Shown: positions 44,959 through 53,926 of the stretch, piece after piece
Numbering within the stretch: the stretch's first letter is position 1
How the letters are laid out: each line of letters begins with the position of its first letter
Assembly (NCBI RefSeq): GCF_014763045.1
Contig: NZ_JACTAG010000004.1
Location: 29,461 to 93,460, forward strand
Source: Sulfitobacter aestuariivivens
Lineage (GTDB): Bacteria; Pseudomonadota; Alphaproteobacteria; Rhodobacterales; Rhodobacteraceae
DNA: 64,000 bases
Direction: 5' to 3'
Made by a program: the position numbers and the translations under genes
Notes under the pieces: model-generated
The model's input: the letters and a program-made list of their open reading frames with translations, nothing else
Told to the model about the DNA's origin: nothing
The model's database searches: none

Positions 44959-45721
44959 GACAATACCAACTCGATTTGGTTCAATCTATGAAGCGACCAT
45001 GTCCCGTGAAGCCGGTGAAAGGTTGATTGGTGTGTCAGGGTTGCCCATTGCTCCCGGCGTTTCCCCGGAACTCGTTCGGGATGCGCTGTGCTTCATCGTA
45101 AAATCGGTGGCGGCAACGATTGATCTGCAAACGAACCGGCAAGTCAGGAGATCTATCGAAACTGCCCGCAACGCGCTCGCAAGGTACTCTGCAAAGGAGA
45201 AAGAATTGCTGTCGTTCGGCTTCCCCATGCCGGTTGATCCAACGGATTGGAAAAAATCTGCGCTTGATGAGTTCGACACGTGGCTCACCCTACCTAAACC
45301 GCAGAGCGAGACTGTACAGCTAAGAACCATTCTTTACCCGTATCTTCTCGCGCTTTTTCAATTGACGTTCGGGAAAAAGCCAACGGCCTATTATTACCTA
45401 AGAGAAGAACAGGACGGGCCAACACTCGCGTTCATTCGACAAGCCGCGATGGAAATTGACAAAGCATATACAGAGCTTGTCCTTCCATCAGGATTTAGGG
45501 CCGCTTCCCGATTTGGGAACGGTGAAGAAGGAACGGTCCTTAAGTCGCTGCCGGAGGGCGATGCCTTGCGGAGTGCGATCGAGACATTTCTACCCCGCTT
45601 TCCTGCCGATGACCCCGCTACGAGGATCGGAGAGCAGGAGGAAGGGGAGAGCGATCGGACAGCGTTCTTCCGTGCGTTTCGACTGATTGGTTTTGCACTT
45701 CAATGGCGACATTTACAGTAA
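44951..45721 (+). CDS. Hypothetical protein next to integrase
   Basis: 256 residues from the ATG at 44951, overlapping the integrase stop by 8 bases, so probably co-transcribed with it. I do not recognise the family. It is soluble and mixed charged, with a tryptophan-rich middle (VDPTDWKKSALDEFDTW) and an aromatic patch KKPTAYYYLREEQ. The C-end (FFRAFRLIGFALQWRHL) is hydrophobic. It could be an integrase accessory or cargo; nothing shows which. Confidence 0.6.
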   Translation: MSETIPTRFGSIYEATMSREAGERLIGVSGLPIAPGVSPELVRDALCFIVKSVAATIDLQTNRQVRRSIETARNALARYSAKEKELLSFGFPMPVDPTDWKKSALDEFDTWLTLPKPQSETVQLRTILYPYLLALFQLTFGKKPTAYYYLREEQDGPTLAFIRQAAMEIDKAYTELVLPSGFRAASRFGNGEEGTVLKSLPEGDALRSAIETFLPRFPADDPATRIGEQEEGESDRTAFFRAFRLIGFALQWRHLQ

Positions 45722-45827
45722 GTAGATTGTGCGCATGTTTTGTCGGCCATCTGCCTAGAACAATTCCTGTTGGACGATGCAGGATGTCTTCCAACCAACA
45801 CGGCTTTTTCTGGTTTGGAGGCGACAG

Positions 45828-46070
45828 ATGAACACTGCACAATACAATGAAAAACCCTGGGTAGATTGCCCGCCGACCGGTCGGCTCTTGCGGCCGCGGG
45901 AAGTCTTTGATCGGACCGGATTGAGTAGATCACAAGTCTACGCGATGATCGCTGAAGGAGATTTTCCGCCATTCCTGAAGGTCTCAACGCGTGCGGCGGC
46001 CATGCCAGAGGCGTGGCTTGATTGCTTCGTTAAACATCATGCTTTGATTGCATTGGGCCACCCTGTTTAG
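45828..46070 (+). CDS. AlpA-like helix-turn-helix regulator
   Basis: 80 residues from the ATG at 45828 (GGAGGCGAC before it). It contains LLRPREVFDRTGLSRSQVYAMIAEGDFPPFLKVS, the MerR-like HTH pattern of AlpA family proteins. In P4-like islands AlpA-type proteins switch excision on. It lies between the integrase pair and the replication gene, as usual for such elements. Confidence 0.85.
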   Translation: MNTAQYNEKPWVDCPPTGRLLRPREVFDRTGLSRSQVYAMIAEGDFPPFLKVSTRAAAMPEAWLDCFVKHHALIALGHPV

Positions 46071-46159
46071 GACCGCCTGATTGTCTAAAACTCCGAAAAA
46101 TTAGATCTCGTGATTTTTTCCAGCCGGTGCAAATTTTCTGCTGCGGCCGGATTGGTCTC

Positions 46160-49051
46160 ATGTCCCCAAATCCCAGCAAGCGCAAAGTGATTCGACTGAT
46201 GCCCGGTAAAGAAAAAAGACTCCCTTCAACGAAAGTAAGATACGCCGAAGGAAACGGCTTTCATCTGGGCAATGCAAAAAACATGACAGTCAGTTTCAGG
46301 GCATTGTCAAAACAGTTCGAAGAGCCACTCACAACCCACGAGAAATTCGCCGAATACAATGCGATGAGCGATGTGGAGAAGGGGCGCTTGAAAAGGATGC
46401 CGGGCTGGGTAATCCGATGCCCTGTCGAAAAGGGGAAGCGCACCCGCGACAGCGTCCAGCCCGGTCGACTCATTACGATCGACATCGACGACGCCACCCC
46501 GGCATTCTCCGAACAGCTTCTCGCCGGGAACGTTCTTCCGGGCGTTGCTTTGTTCGCTCACACAACGCGGGGGCATACTCCTGAGAATCCGCGCTTCCGT
46601 CTTTTCATCCTGGGTAACTCGGAGATCGACGCTGACCACTACCAACGGGTTTGTCGGATCACCGCGCAGCAGTACGACGAAGACCTGAGCATGACCGACA
46701 AGGTATCGGCTCGGGTCGCACAGCTAATGTACAGGCCGTCGGTTTCCAAGAATATGCGGCAACAATACATCCACCACGAACAGCCGGGCGACGAATGGGA
46801 CTGGCAGAAAGCTGTCCGCCAATGGGAGAAAACGACTGATCTCGACAGCAACGACATCAAAAACCTTCCGCGATTCAAAGGTGAGAAAGAACTTCGGGAA
46901 TCAGCAGAGAATGTCGAAGACCCGCTTCTGAAACAGGGTCCCGTGGGTGACTGGTGCCGGGCTTTCAACTGCGTCGACCTCGTGCTCGGCAAGAATGGCA
47001 CAGATCCGATGCTGGCACATGCCTACGAAGTTAGTGATTGGGGTCAAGACGGGCTGCCCAGCCGTTTCAGCTACATCCCGGGCCACAGCACCAATGGCGT
47101 CGTGATCTACCGAGACGGCGACCTCGTCTATTCGCACCATGGCTCTGATCCGGCAACGGATATGACCCTCAATTCGTGGGACCTCTGCCGATACCACCTC
47201 TTCGATGCGGCCGAAGATGACGAAGCGCTCCCGATGGGCCAGCGTGAGAGCTGGAAAAAGATGATGAAGTTTGTCGCGGACTTCCCGGCCTATCGGGACC
47301 AGAGATCGGAAAGCCGGTACAACATGTCGCAGCGGCTGACGGCTTTCGACCTCGACGACGACGATCTGAGCTGGGTCGAGCGGGAGAGCGACGAAGAGGA
47401 CCTGATCGGGGAAGTGCCAGGCGCAAATGACGGAGAAGACCTGATCCGCGACGTGCCGATGGATTGGGCCGATCCGGAGTCGATCAGAACCAGCCTCCAT
47501 GAGAGCCAAACGACAACCTATAAACGTATGCGGGCCGAAAAGCCGCCCGAGAACTGGATCGCCCGACTGGACCTGAACCAAGACGGCACGATCAGGACCA
47601 ACACGCCGAACATCAGCATGATCGTCGCGAACGATCCTCGGCTCCATCGTAAGATCGCCTTCAACGGCCTAAACCAAGCCGATGTGCTCTTGGCCGACAT
47701 CAAGATACCAAATCCCGCTATAACCGACCTAAAGTGCCTCAACAGGCACACGGGCACACCGATAGACGTCCTCCACCGCGATGTGGTCAAATCGATCCTC
47801 GAAGGGCCCACGAACGTCATCCAAGGCGAGCATATGAAAGCGGGCTGGGGCTACGGGTTGCCGAACGTCTCAACCGAAAGGGTGAAGATCGCAATCCGCA
47901 ATGCCGGCCAGCTGAATGCGTTCCACCCGGTCAAGGACCTGATCCAAAAATGGCGAGACATGGGTCCGCCCGAAACCGACCCAATTCCGGGGTTCCTTCA
48001 CCGGCACGTCGGATGCGAGGACAGCCAATACACCACCGACATCATGCGGATGAAGATGATCGCCTCCGTCTACCGGATCGAGACTCCCGGGCTGAAATTC
48101 GACTATGCGATAATCTTCAAAGGCCGGACCGGCATCGGCAAGTCGACCCTCGTTCGTATCATCTACGGCGACGAGTATTTCGGGGAGCTCGATGTCGATC
48201 TCGGCAACCGTCAGAAGGTTGAAGAGGCGATCCGCCGCAAATGGGCCATGGAGATGTCCGAATTGTCATCTATGCGGAAGTCAGAGTCGGAACACGCCAA
48301 GAGTTTCATGAGACGGCAGAACGACGAGGTGCGCCGCGCCTATGGCGAAGATCCTGTCGATCTGCCGCGACAGTTCGTCGTCTGGGGTACCACCAACAAA
48401 GACCTCTTTCTGAAGGACGAGACCGGCAACCGGTCATATTGGATCGTCGAGTGCGGCAACGAGCCTATCGACCTGAGGGCTGTCTACGCCGAGCGAGAGA
48501 ACTTGTGGCGTCAGGCCGTCTACGATCAGGACCAGATGCGCAAACGCATCCCAACCGGTAACCTGCCACTAACGCTCAAAGGCGCGGCGCTGGACCGGGC
48601 TGTGCAACTGCAAGAAGCTTCCCGGATGGTCGATACGTGGGAAGAATGGGCGAACAACATCATCGACTGGTTCGAACATCCACGGCTGGCTGGCATCCTC
48701 TGCGACGACATGGGCATCCAGCTTCCTGATGGCGTCGACTACGAAGACAGGGTGCTGCCTGTGGCCATAAACCAGGTGCTGGCAATCCAAGTACTTGAGA
48801 AGACCGGAAGCAAGCTCCCCGGCACGCTCCAGACGACGGCGTGGCAGAACGTCCGGTCATACCTCGAAGAGCTGCGCTTCGAGCAGCCTCGGGTTTCGAC
48901 TACAGGTAAGCTTTCGAACCATAGGGTCGGCGGAAAGCGCGAAAAGTGGATACATTACGTTGGGGCCACAGATGCCGACCTTGACAGGGGTTTTCGACTG
49001 ATCGGGAATACGGGCCTGGTCCCGGCGGAATCCTGCGACGACCTGATCTAA
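46160..49051 (+). CDS. Primase-polymerase / VapE-type helicase replication protein
   Basis: 963 residues from the ATG at 46160 (a GTG at 46127 is possible). The N-terminal half looks like an archaeo-eukaryotic primase-polymerase: ITIDIDDATPAF (Asp108, Asp110) and HTTRGHTPENPRFRLFIL. The C-terminal half is a VapE-type P-loop helicase: FKGRTGIGKST (Walker A 655-662), a MEMSEL segment, and FVVWGTTNKDLFLKDETGNR. Such fusions initiate replication of satellite islands once excised. An iteron-like array follows immediately, the probable origin. Confidence 0.8.
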   Translation: MSPNPSKRKVIRLMPGKEKRLPSTKVRYAEGNGFHLGNAKNMTVSFRALSKQFEEPLTTHEKFAEYNAMSDVEKGRLKRMPGWVIRCPVEKGKRTRDSVQPGRLITIDIDDATPAFSEQLLAGNVLPGVALFAHTTRGHTPENPRFRLFILGNSEIDADHYQRVCRITAQQYDEDLSMTDKVSARVAQLMYRPSVSKNMRQQYIHHEQPGDEWDWQKAVRQWEKTTDLDSNDIKNLPRFKGEKELRESAENVEDPLLKQGPVGDWCRAFNCVDLVLGKNGTDPMLAHAYEVSDWGQDGLPSRFSYIPGHSTNGVVIYRDGDLVYSHHGSDPATDMTLNSWDLCRYHLFDAAEDDEALPMGQRESWKKMMKFVADFPAYRDQRSESRYNMSQRLTAFDLDDDDLSWVERESDEEDLIGEVPGANDGEDLIRDVPMDWADPESIRTSLHESQTTTYKRMRAEKPPENWIARLDLNQDGTIRTNTPNISMIVANDPRLHRKIAFNGLNQADVLLADIKIPNPAITDLKCLNRHTGTPIDVLHRDVVKSILEGPTNVIQGEHMKAGWGYGLPNVSTERVKIAIRNAGQLNAFHPVKDLIQKWRDMGPPETDPIPGFLHRHVGCEDSQYTTDIMRMKMIASVYRIETPGLKFDYAIIFKGRTGIGKSTLVRIIYGDEYFGELDVDLGNRQKVEEAIRRKWAMEMSELSSMRKSESEHAKSFMRRQNDEVRRAYGEDPVDLPRQFVVWGTTNKDLFLKDETGNRSYWIVECGNEPIDLRAVYAERENLWRQAVYDQDQMRKRIPTGNLPLTLKGAALDRAVQLQEASRMVDTWEEWANNIIDWFEHPRLAGILCDDMGIQLPDGVDYEDRVLPVAINQVLAIQVLEKTGSKLPGTLQTTAWQNVRSYLEELRFEQPRVSTTGKLSNHRVGGKREKWIHYVGATDADLDRGFRLIGNTGLVPAESCDDLI

Positions 49052-49194
49052 CCCACCCTACATATTTTGGGAACTGCCCGTAGTTTCAGGTCATCCAAGA
49101 TCTCTGAAAAGAAGAACCAGAAAATCCCCACCAGCGTAATATTCTCAACGTCTGGGAAAAGGCCTCTTTTTAGGAGTCTCTTTTCGTTATGCTC

Positions 49195-49438
49195 GGGACT
49201 CTTGGGACTCTTGGGACTCTCGGGACCCCGCCCGCTCTAATGTGCGAAGTTCAAAAAAGGGTGCAAGGTCATGACCAGATTGTGCGTATCGTTGATTTTA
49301 TACCCCATTTCCATGACTTATTACTACTTCCTGAATCCAATGATTTTGGGAGTCCCGAGAGTCCCGGGCATAAAGTGAGTTTCTTTTCAATTTGTTAGTC
49401 AAGGGACTCTTTGAGGCGCGGGAGTCCCAAGGAGTCCC
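49195..49438. repeat. GGGACTC / GAGTCCC iteron-like array, putative replication origin
   Basis: Eight exact copies of a 7-mer: GGGACTC at 49195, 49204, 49213 and 49403, and its complement GAGTCCC at 49350, 49359, 49422 and 49432. A variant (GGGACCC) lies at 49222. Spacing is exactly 9 bases in the first run and in the 49350 pair, 10 in the last pair. An AT-rich stretch (about 49250-49347) separates the two clusters. It sits in the 840-base gene-free gap behind the primase-helicase gene. The rest of the gap (49439-49895) shows no gene to me, only an AT-rich end before the methylase. Confidence 0.75.
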
Positions 49439-49895
49439 GGGCCGATAGGGAACCCCCATGAGGTTTTTATGTTTTGCTGGGGGCGGAAACTTGAGAGCAT
49501 CACTCCCGCTATATCATGTGCCCCTCCCTGCAGCATCGGATTTAGGTATGTGGTTTCGTGACACCCCAACAACTCTGGAATACCGGGGCTCGGCGCACCC
49601 CCCGAACGATTAGCCCAAACGGGAAGGACCCGAGCGGTCTGTTACTTCATGACCTACCTTGCCACAGTCGTAACGGCGATCATCAATAACACGCACTGAC
49701 AATCTCCTAAACTCCACCTCGCACCGGAATACAGCAGTCTACAGGATCCATCCGTTTCCCGCAGTTCGAGGCAGTTTTTCTTGTTGTCACTCTTAGCCCA
49801 TGGAGAGTGAGATTGTGTGAACGTTAAGAACATATTGATAATTGCATCATCGCCATCCCTAGATATGGTGTATTCAAGCTGGTATAGGATTGAAC

Positions 49896-50969
49896 ATGCA
49901 GCAACAGAATCACGGCTTTCACTTCATTGACCTCTTTGCCGGTATCGGAGGGCTTCGTATCGGCTTCGAGGCCGCAGGTGGAACCTGTGTATTCACCAGT
50001 GAATGGAACCGGTTTTCGCAGGAAACCTACCGCGAAAACTTCGGAGAGGCGCATCCCATCGAGGGCGACATCACCGAATTACACGAAACGAACATCCCGT
50101 CGCACGATGTGCTTCTGGCCGGATTTCCATGCCAGCCATTCTCGATTGCCGGTGTCAGCAAGAAAAATTCACTCGGGCGCGCGCATGGTTTTCTTGATGA
50201 GACGCAAGGAACACTGTTCTTCGATGTCGTCCGGATCCTAAAACACCACAGGCCCCGGGCATTCCTGCTCGAAAATGTGAAAAACCTGCTTTCGCACGAT
50301 AAAGGCAATACGATGCGGGTGATCCTGCATGCTCTCGATGAACTGGGTTACGATGTTGACCATAAGGTCATCGACGCAAGAAGCTGGCTTCCCCAACACC
50401 GCGAGCGCATTTTCATATCGGGCTTCCGCCGAGATGTTCCGATGCGTTTCACTCTGGATGACGTGATTATTCCCGACGCTCCGAACCCACGCCTTGAGGC
50501 GATCCTGCATCCGGAAGATGGATCAGAGATTGCCGAAACCCCCTACACTGTGGGTTCAAGAGCGCGTGTAAATCGCAAGTATACACTCTCTGACAAACTC
50601 TGGACCTACCTGCAGAACTACGCGGCCAAACACAAGGCAGCTGGAAATGGTTTTGGTTTCGGCCTGTGCACCAAAGACAGCGTCGCCAGAACGCTGAGCG
50701 CACGCTATTACAAGGATGGCTCCGAGATCCTGATCGCGCAGCGTGGCCGTAACCCCAGACGCCTCACACCTCGAGAGTGCGCACGTCTGATGGGTTTTGA
50801 CCGCCCCGGATCGAATAAACCCTGGATCATACCGGTCTCAGACGCTCAGGCATACCGACAGTTCGGTAATGCGGTCGCCGCCCCCGTTGCGATTTCGATC
50901 GCCAAAGCGATGGCACCTTGGATCACCAACACTGTAGCATTGGGGCCCAGGGTAATTCTGAGTGCCTGA
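49896..50969 (+). CDS. DNA (cytosine-5) methyltransferase, Dcm-like
   Basis: 357 residues from the ATG at 49896 (TAGGA upstream; a TTG two codons before is possible). All C5-methylase motifs in order: [16 protein letters not shown] (I, 12-19), [11 protein letters not shown] (IV, Cys79), ENV (VI, 126-128), QHRER (VIII, 167-171), [14 protein letters not shown] (IX) and [12 protein letters not shown] (X). The target-recognition region is short. Its stop overlaps the vsr start. It would mark host DNA for self-recognition by the genes that follow. Target unknown; the EcoRII-N gene in the operon makes a CCWGG-like site worth testing. Confidence 0.95.
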   Translation: MQQQNHGFHFIDLFAGIGGLRIGFEAAGGTCVFTSEWNRFSQETYRENFGEAHPIEGDITELHETNIPSHDVLLAGFPCQPFSIAGVSKKNSLGRAHGFLDETQGTLFFDVVRILKHHRPRAFLLENVKNLLSHDKGNTMRVILHALDELGYDVDHKVIDARSWLPQHRERIFISGFRRDVPMRFTLDDVIIPDAPNPRLEAILHPEDGSEIAETPYTVGSRARVNRKYTLSDKLWTYLQNYAAKHKAAGNGFGFGLCTKDSVARTLSARYYKDGSEILIAQRGRNPRRLTPRECARLMGFDRPGSNKPWIIPVSDAQAYRQFGNAVAAPVAISIAKAMAPWITNTVALGPRVILSA

Positions 50970-51423
50970 GAAGCGTCGCCCGATGACCCGCTCAGAGATG
51001 ATGGGGAATATTGGTCCGCACAATACAAAACCCGAGATGATGGTACGCCGGGGGCTTCACAAGCTTGGATACCGTTACCGCCTTCACAACAGGAAGATGA
51101 AAGGTAAACCGGATCTTGTTTTTCCGAAATTCGGGGCGGTTGTTTTCGTCCACGGATGTTTCTGGCATGCACATCAAGGGTGTCGTTATTTCCAGCTCCC
51201 AAAGACGAATGCTGAATTCTGGGAAGAAAAACTGGCGGGAAATATCGAACGTGACGAGAAAGTGATTGCCGAACTGCTGAACTCTGGGTGGCGCGTATTG
51301 ACGATATGGGAGTGTATGACACGCAGTTTAACCGCAGAAACTCTTGCGGAAATGACCGCCGATTGGTTGCGGAGCGATAGCAATTCAGGCCAGATACCAG
51401 ATGACGAACACAAAGTTGATTAA
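50962..51423 (+). CDS. vsr: Vsr very-short-patch repair endonuclease
   Basis: 153 residues from a GTG at 50962 overlapping the methylase stop by 8 bases; an ATG at 50983 is the alternative. Family residues are intact: KPDLVF with Asp51, VHGCFWHAH with His64 and His69, [17 protein letters not shown]. Vsr nicks at T:G mismatches left by deamination of 5-methylcytosine, repairing damage caused by the partner methylase. Pairing with a C5-methylase is the rule for this family. Confidence 0.94.
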   Translation: MPEKRRPMTRSEMMGNIGPHNTKPEMMVRRGLHKLGYRYRLHNRKMKGKPDLVFPKFGAVVFVHGCFWHAHQGCRYFQLPKTNAEFWEEKLAGNIERDEKVIAELLNSGWRVLTIWECMTRSLTAETLAEMTADWLRSDSNSGQIPDDEHKVD

Positions 51424-51467
51424 TTAGCACTCACACTCCCACGAAACCTTATCTCTAGGAATGACGG

Positions 51468-53099
51468 ATGAACGATCTAATAAACGAACCAGATGCCGAA
51501 CGGCTCATATTCGGTCTCCGTGATACGGGTTACAATGTCAAAACTGCTGCAGCTGACATCATTGACAATTCGATCGCGGCCCATGCCGACCAAATAAATG
51601 TGGAAATCGTGCTTCACGCGGATGGCCGTAAACTCGTTTATTTCGGTGACAATGGTGACGGTATGGATGCAGTTACCCTGCACGAAGCCATGCGCTACGG
51701 TGCTCCGGTCCGGGAGAACCCGGAAAGCCTCGGAAAGTTTGGCCTGGGGTTGAAGACGGCATCCAGTTCTGTCTGCAAAAAGTTCACAATTGTCACAAAG
51801 GCTGCTCCTGATCAGTCGCTGGCCAAACTCGCGTGGGATCTCGACCATGTCGCGGCTAAACGATGTTGGGAAATGTTGCGTGAGCCGGTCACATCAGGTG
51901 AAGAGGAGATGTTTGATGAACTCTGTGGCGAAACCGGGACTCTTGTTGTCTGGGAAAAGTGTGACCGCATCCTTTCGAAGGAGTACGAGGCAGGGGGCAC
52001 AAAAGAACAGGCCGCAATCAAGCGTCTCGCAGATACACTGAGCAAACACCTTTCTCTGGTCTACCATCGGTTCACGGAAAAACTCGATGAGCGCGAACGC
52101 AACATCGACATATTCATAAACCAAAGTCCAGTTGTTCCCTGGAATCCGTTTTATCCCAAGCGATCTGAGCAGGTTCTTCAGGAAAAGAAGCAAACGCTGG
52201 TCGTCGAGATGCCTGATGGATCTGAAGAAAAAGCCGCCATCCGAGCATGGATCCTGCCACATCGCAGGGACATGACAAAAGACGAAGAGCGCGAATATGC
52301 GCGGATCTCGAATCGCGCACAGGGTTTTTATGTCTACCGTGAAGGGCGGCTGATTCAAGACGGTGGCTGGATGGAAGTTTTTGGCGCGCCAGAACCTCAC
52401 ACGTCACTATTGCGGCTCGAGTTTGATTTCGGGCATGAACTCGATGATGCGTTCCGGATCGATGTGAAGAAGTCGCGCATCCTGTTCCATCCCGACCTGG
52501 AGGATGGATTGAGAACCCTCCTTCAACCAATATATCGCGAGGCTGGAAACAGGTATCGCAGGCAAAGCCGCGCTCAGGCAAATGCCAACGATTCTGTCGA
52601 TCACGCGAGTGCAAACAAGAACATTGCCAGCACGTCCAATGCAGCGAAAGCCGTTGTCACATCGGTGGATCCGGAACAGCAGTCCGCGCAGATCTCCAAC
52701 AACATGGGGCCAAAAATCCGGATCAAATCCCCGATAGAAAACAACGTTGGGCCAGATCAACTTCACGTGCACGCCGTCGAAACGGTAACCAGTGGGGAAC
52801 TCTGGCAACCGGCATTCCACAGCTCGTCGACCGATGGCCACGTTCCCGCTGTACACCTAAACAAGCATCACGATTTCTATCAGAAAATCTATCGTAGGGC
52901 AGCGGCAAACGGATTTGCTGTAGAAGGCATGGATTTGCTGCTCTGGGCTTTTTCTGCAGCCGAACAGAACAATACCAACGAAGAACTGGCACCTATTTTT
53001 GAAGACATTCGAACCGAGATTTCCAACAACCTCCGGAAGTTACTACGAAACCTGCCGGATCCGGAGCCAGAAGAATTCGCCGATGACGCAGGCAGCTGA
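51468..53099 (+). CDS. GHKL ATPase (MORC/MutL-like) of a restriction-type system
   Basis: 543 residues. GHKL (gyrase, Hsp90, histidine kinase, MutL) ATP-binding fold: N-box DIIDNSIAAHA (Asp33, Asn34), G1 DNGDGMD (61-67), G2 GKFGLGLKTAS (89-99). An S5-like middle domain follows (FYVYREGRLIQDGGW), then a charged, low-complexity C-terminal part (about 350-420). Prokaryotic paraMORC ATPases of this kind occur in predicted restriction systems with helicases and nucleases. TGATG overlap with the HNH gene shows coupling. Confidence 0.85.
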   Translation: MNDLINEPDAERLIFGLRDTGYNVKTAAADIIDNSIAAHADQINVEIVLHADGRKLVYFGDNGDGMDAVTLHEAMRYGAPVRENPESLGKFGLGLKTASSSVCKKFTIVTKAAPDQSLAKLAWDLDHVAAKRCWEMLREPVTSGEEEMFDELCGETGTLVVWEKCDRILSKEYEAGGTKEQAAIKRLADTLSKHLSLVYHRFTEKLDERERNIDIFINQSPVVPWNPFYPKRSEQVLQEKKQTLVVEMPDGSEEKAAIRAWILPHRRDMTKDEEREYARISNRAQGFYVYREGRLIQDGGWMEVFGAPEPHTSLLRLEFDFGHELDDAFRIDVKKSRILFHPDLEDGLRTLLQPIYREAGNRYRRQSRAQANANDSVDHASANKNIASTSNAAKAVVTSVDPEQQSAQISNNMGPKIRIKSPIENNVGPDQLHVHAVETVTSGELWQPAFHSSSTDGHVPAVHLNKHHDFYQKIYRRAAANGFAVEGMDLLLWAFSAAEQNNTNEELAPIFEDIRTEISNNLRKLLRNLPDPEPEEFADDAGS

Positions 53100-53926
53100 T
53101 GATTGCCGCAAAACAGAAACTCATTGTCACCGAACTTGAAGAAGGTACCGGGGCCTCGATAGCAGTGGCCCTGGACAACGACGGTCTTCGCTCGGCAATG
53201 CGTATTTGGTTCGCTGATCTGGAAGAGCGCCACGGGCCAGTGGCTAGTATCCGCCCCCACGGCCTGAAAGGACATCGTGTACAATTGTCTTTTGGCAACT
53301 ATTCAGGAGACACCATTCGCCAAATTCAGCAAGCCTCGGAAGAAGACGTGCAGCTCGCAAGAGCCTTGGTGGCTTCAATTGACCCATCAGTCAGCTTGGT
53401 ATTTGGTGCTCGTTCATTGGAAGACTGGCTTGTATTGGACGGAAATTTCCTGATTGATGCTACGATCCGACATGAAATCAGCGCTGATGAAGACGACTCG
53501 GTTTCGCGCTCCTGCAGGGAGGTAATCGTTCCGCTGATGGCAGCCATGGCGGAATTGATTGGCTACGATGTTGTCCAAGATGAGGTTCCGCTGGATGAAC
53601 CGGCATTCGAAGGCGGACTGAAGCCTGCCGTCGTCAACCGCCGGGAGCGAAATCCGCGTAACCGGTTGCTGTGTATCAGGCTTCATGGTGAGAGGTGCAC
53701 TGCCTGCGGACTCGAGCCTCAGGGCCGATACCACGCAGCGGGCGGCATTATTGAGGTCCACCACTTGGAGCCCCTCGCTTCTCTGTCATCGTCCAAGCCC
53801 TATGACCCTGCTACCGAGCTTGTACCGCTTTGCCCGAACTGTCACCGAGCCGTTCACACTCGAAGACCCGTGCCGTGGTCCATAGAAGAACTGAAGCAAA
53901 TAATGGATGAAGCAAGTGGTTGTTAA
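53099..53926 (+). CDS. HNH endonuclease
   Basis: 275 residues. The C-terminal HNH domain has CTAC (Cys200, Cys203), EVHHLEPL (His221/His222) and CPNCHRAVH (245-253), a zinc-bound beta-beta-alpha nuclease. The N-terminal 190 residues are unrecognised (RIWFADLEERHGP, LVFGARSLEDWLVL) and may mediate contact with the GHKL ATPase or DNA. It overlaps the upstream gene by one base and the SNF2 gene by 20 bases, so it is part of one operon and is its likely DNA-cutting subunit. Confidence 0.87.
   Translation: MIAAKQKLIVTELEEGTGASIAVALDNDGLRSAMRIWFADLEERHGPVASIRPHGLKGHRVQLSFGNYSGDTIRQIQQASEEDVQLARALVASIDPSVSLVFGARSLEDWLVLDGNFLIDATIRHEISADEDDSVSRSCREVIVPLMAAMAELIGYDVVQDEVPLDEPAFEGGLKPAVVNRRERNPRNRLLCIRLHGERCTACGLEPQGRYHAAGGIIEVHHLEPLASLSSSKPYDPATELVPLCPNCHRAVHTRRPVPWSIEELKQIMDEASGC

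Noticed and set aside
49189..49398. 69-residue reading frame in the gap before the methylase
   Set aside because: It is made of the GGGACTC repeats (MLGTLGTLGTLGTP...) and has no ribosome site; the repeat array explains it.
49195..49438. CRISPR array
   Set aside because: Units are 7 bases at 9-10-base spacing in both orientations, with no spacers of constant length; no cas genes were seen in the window.
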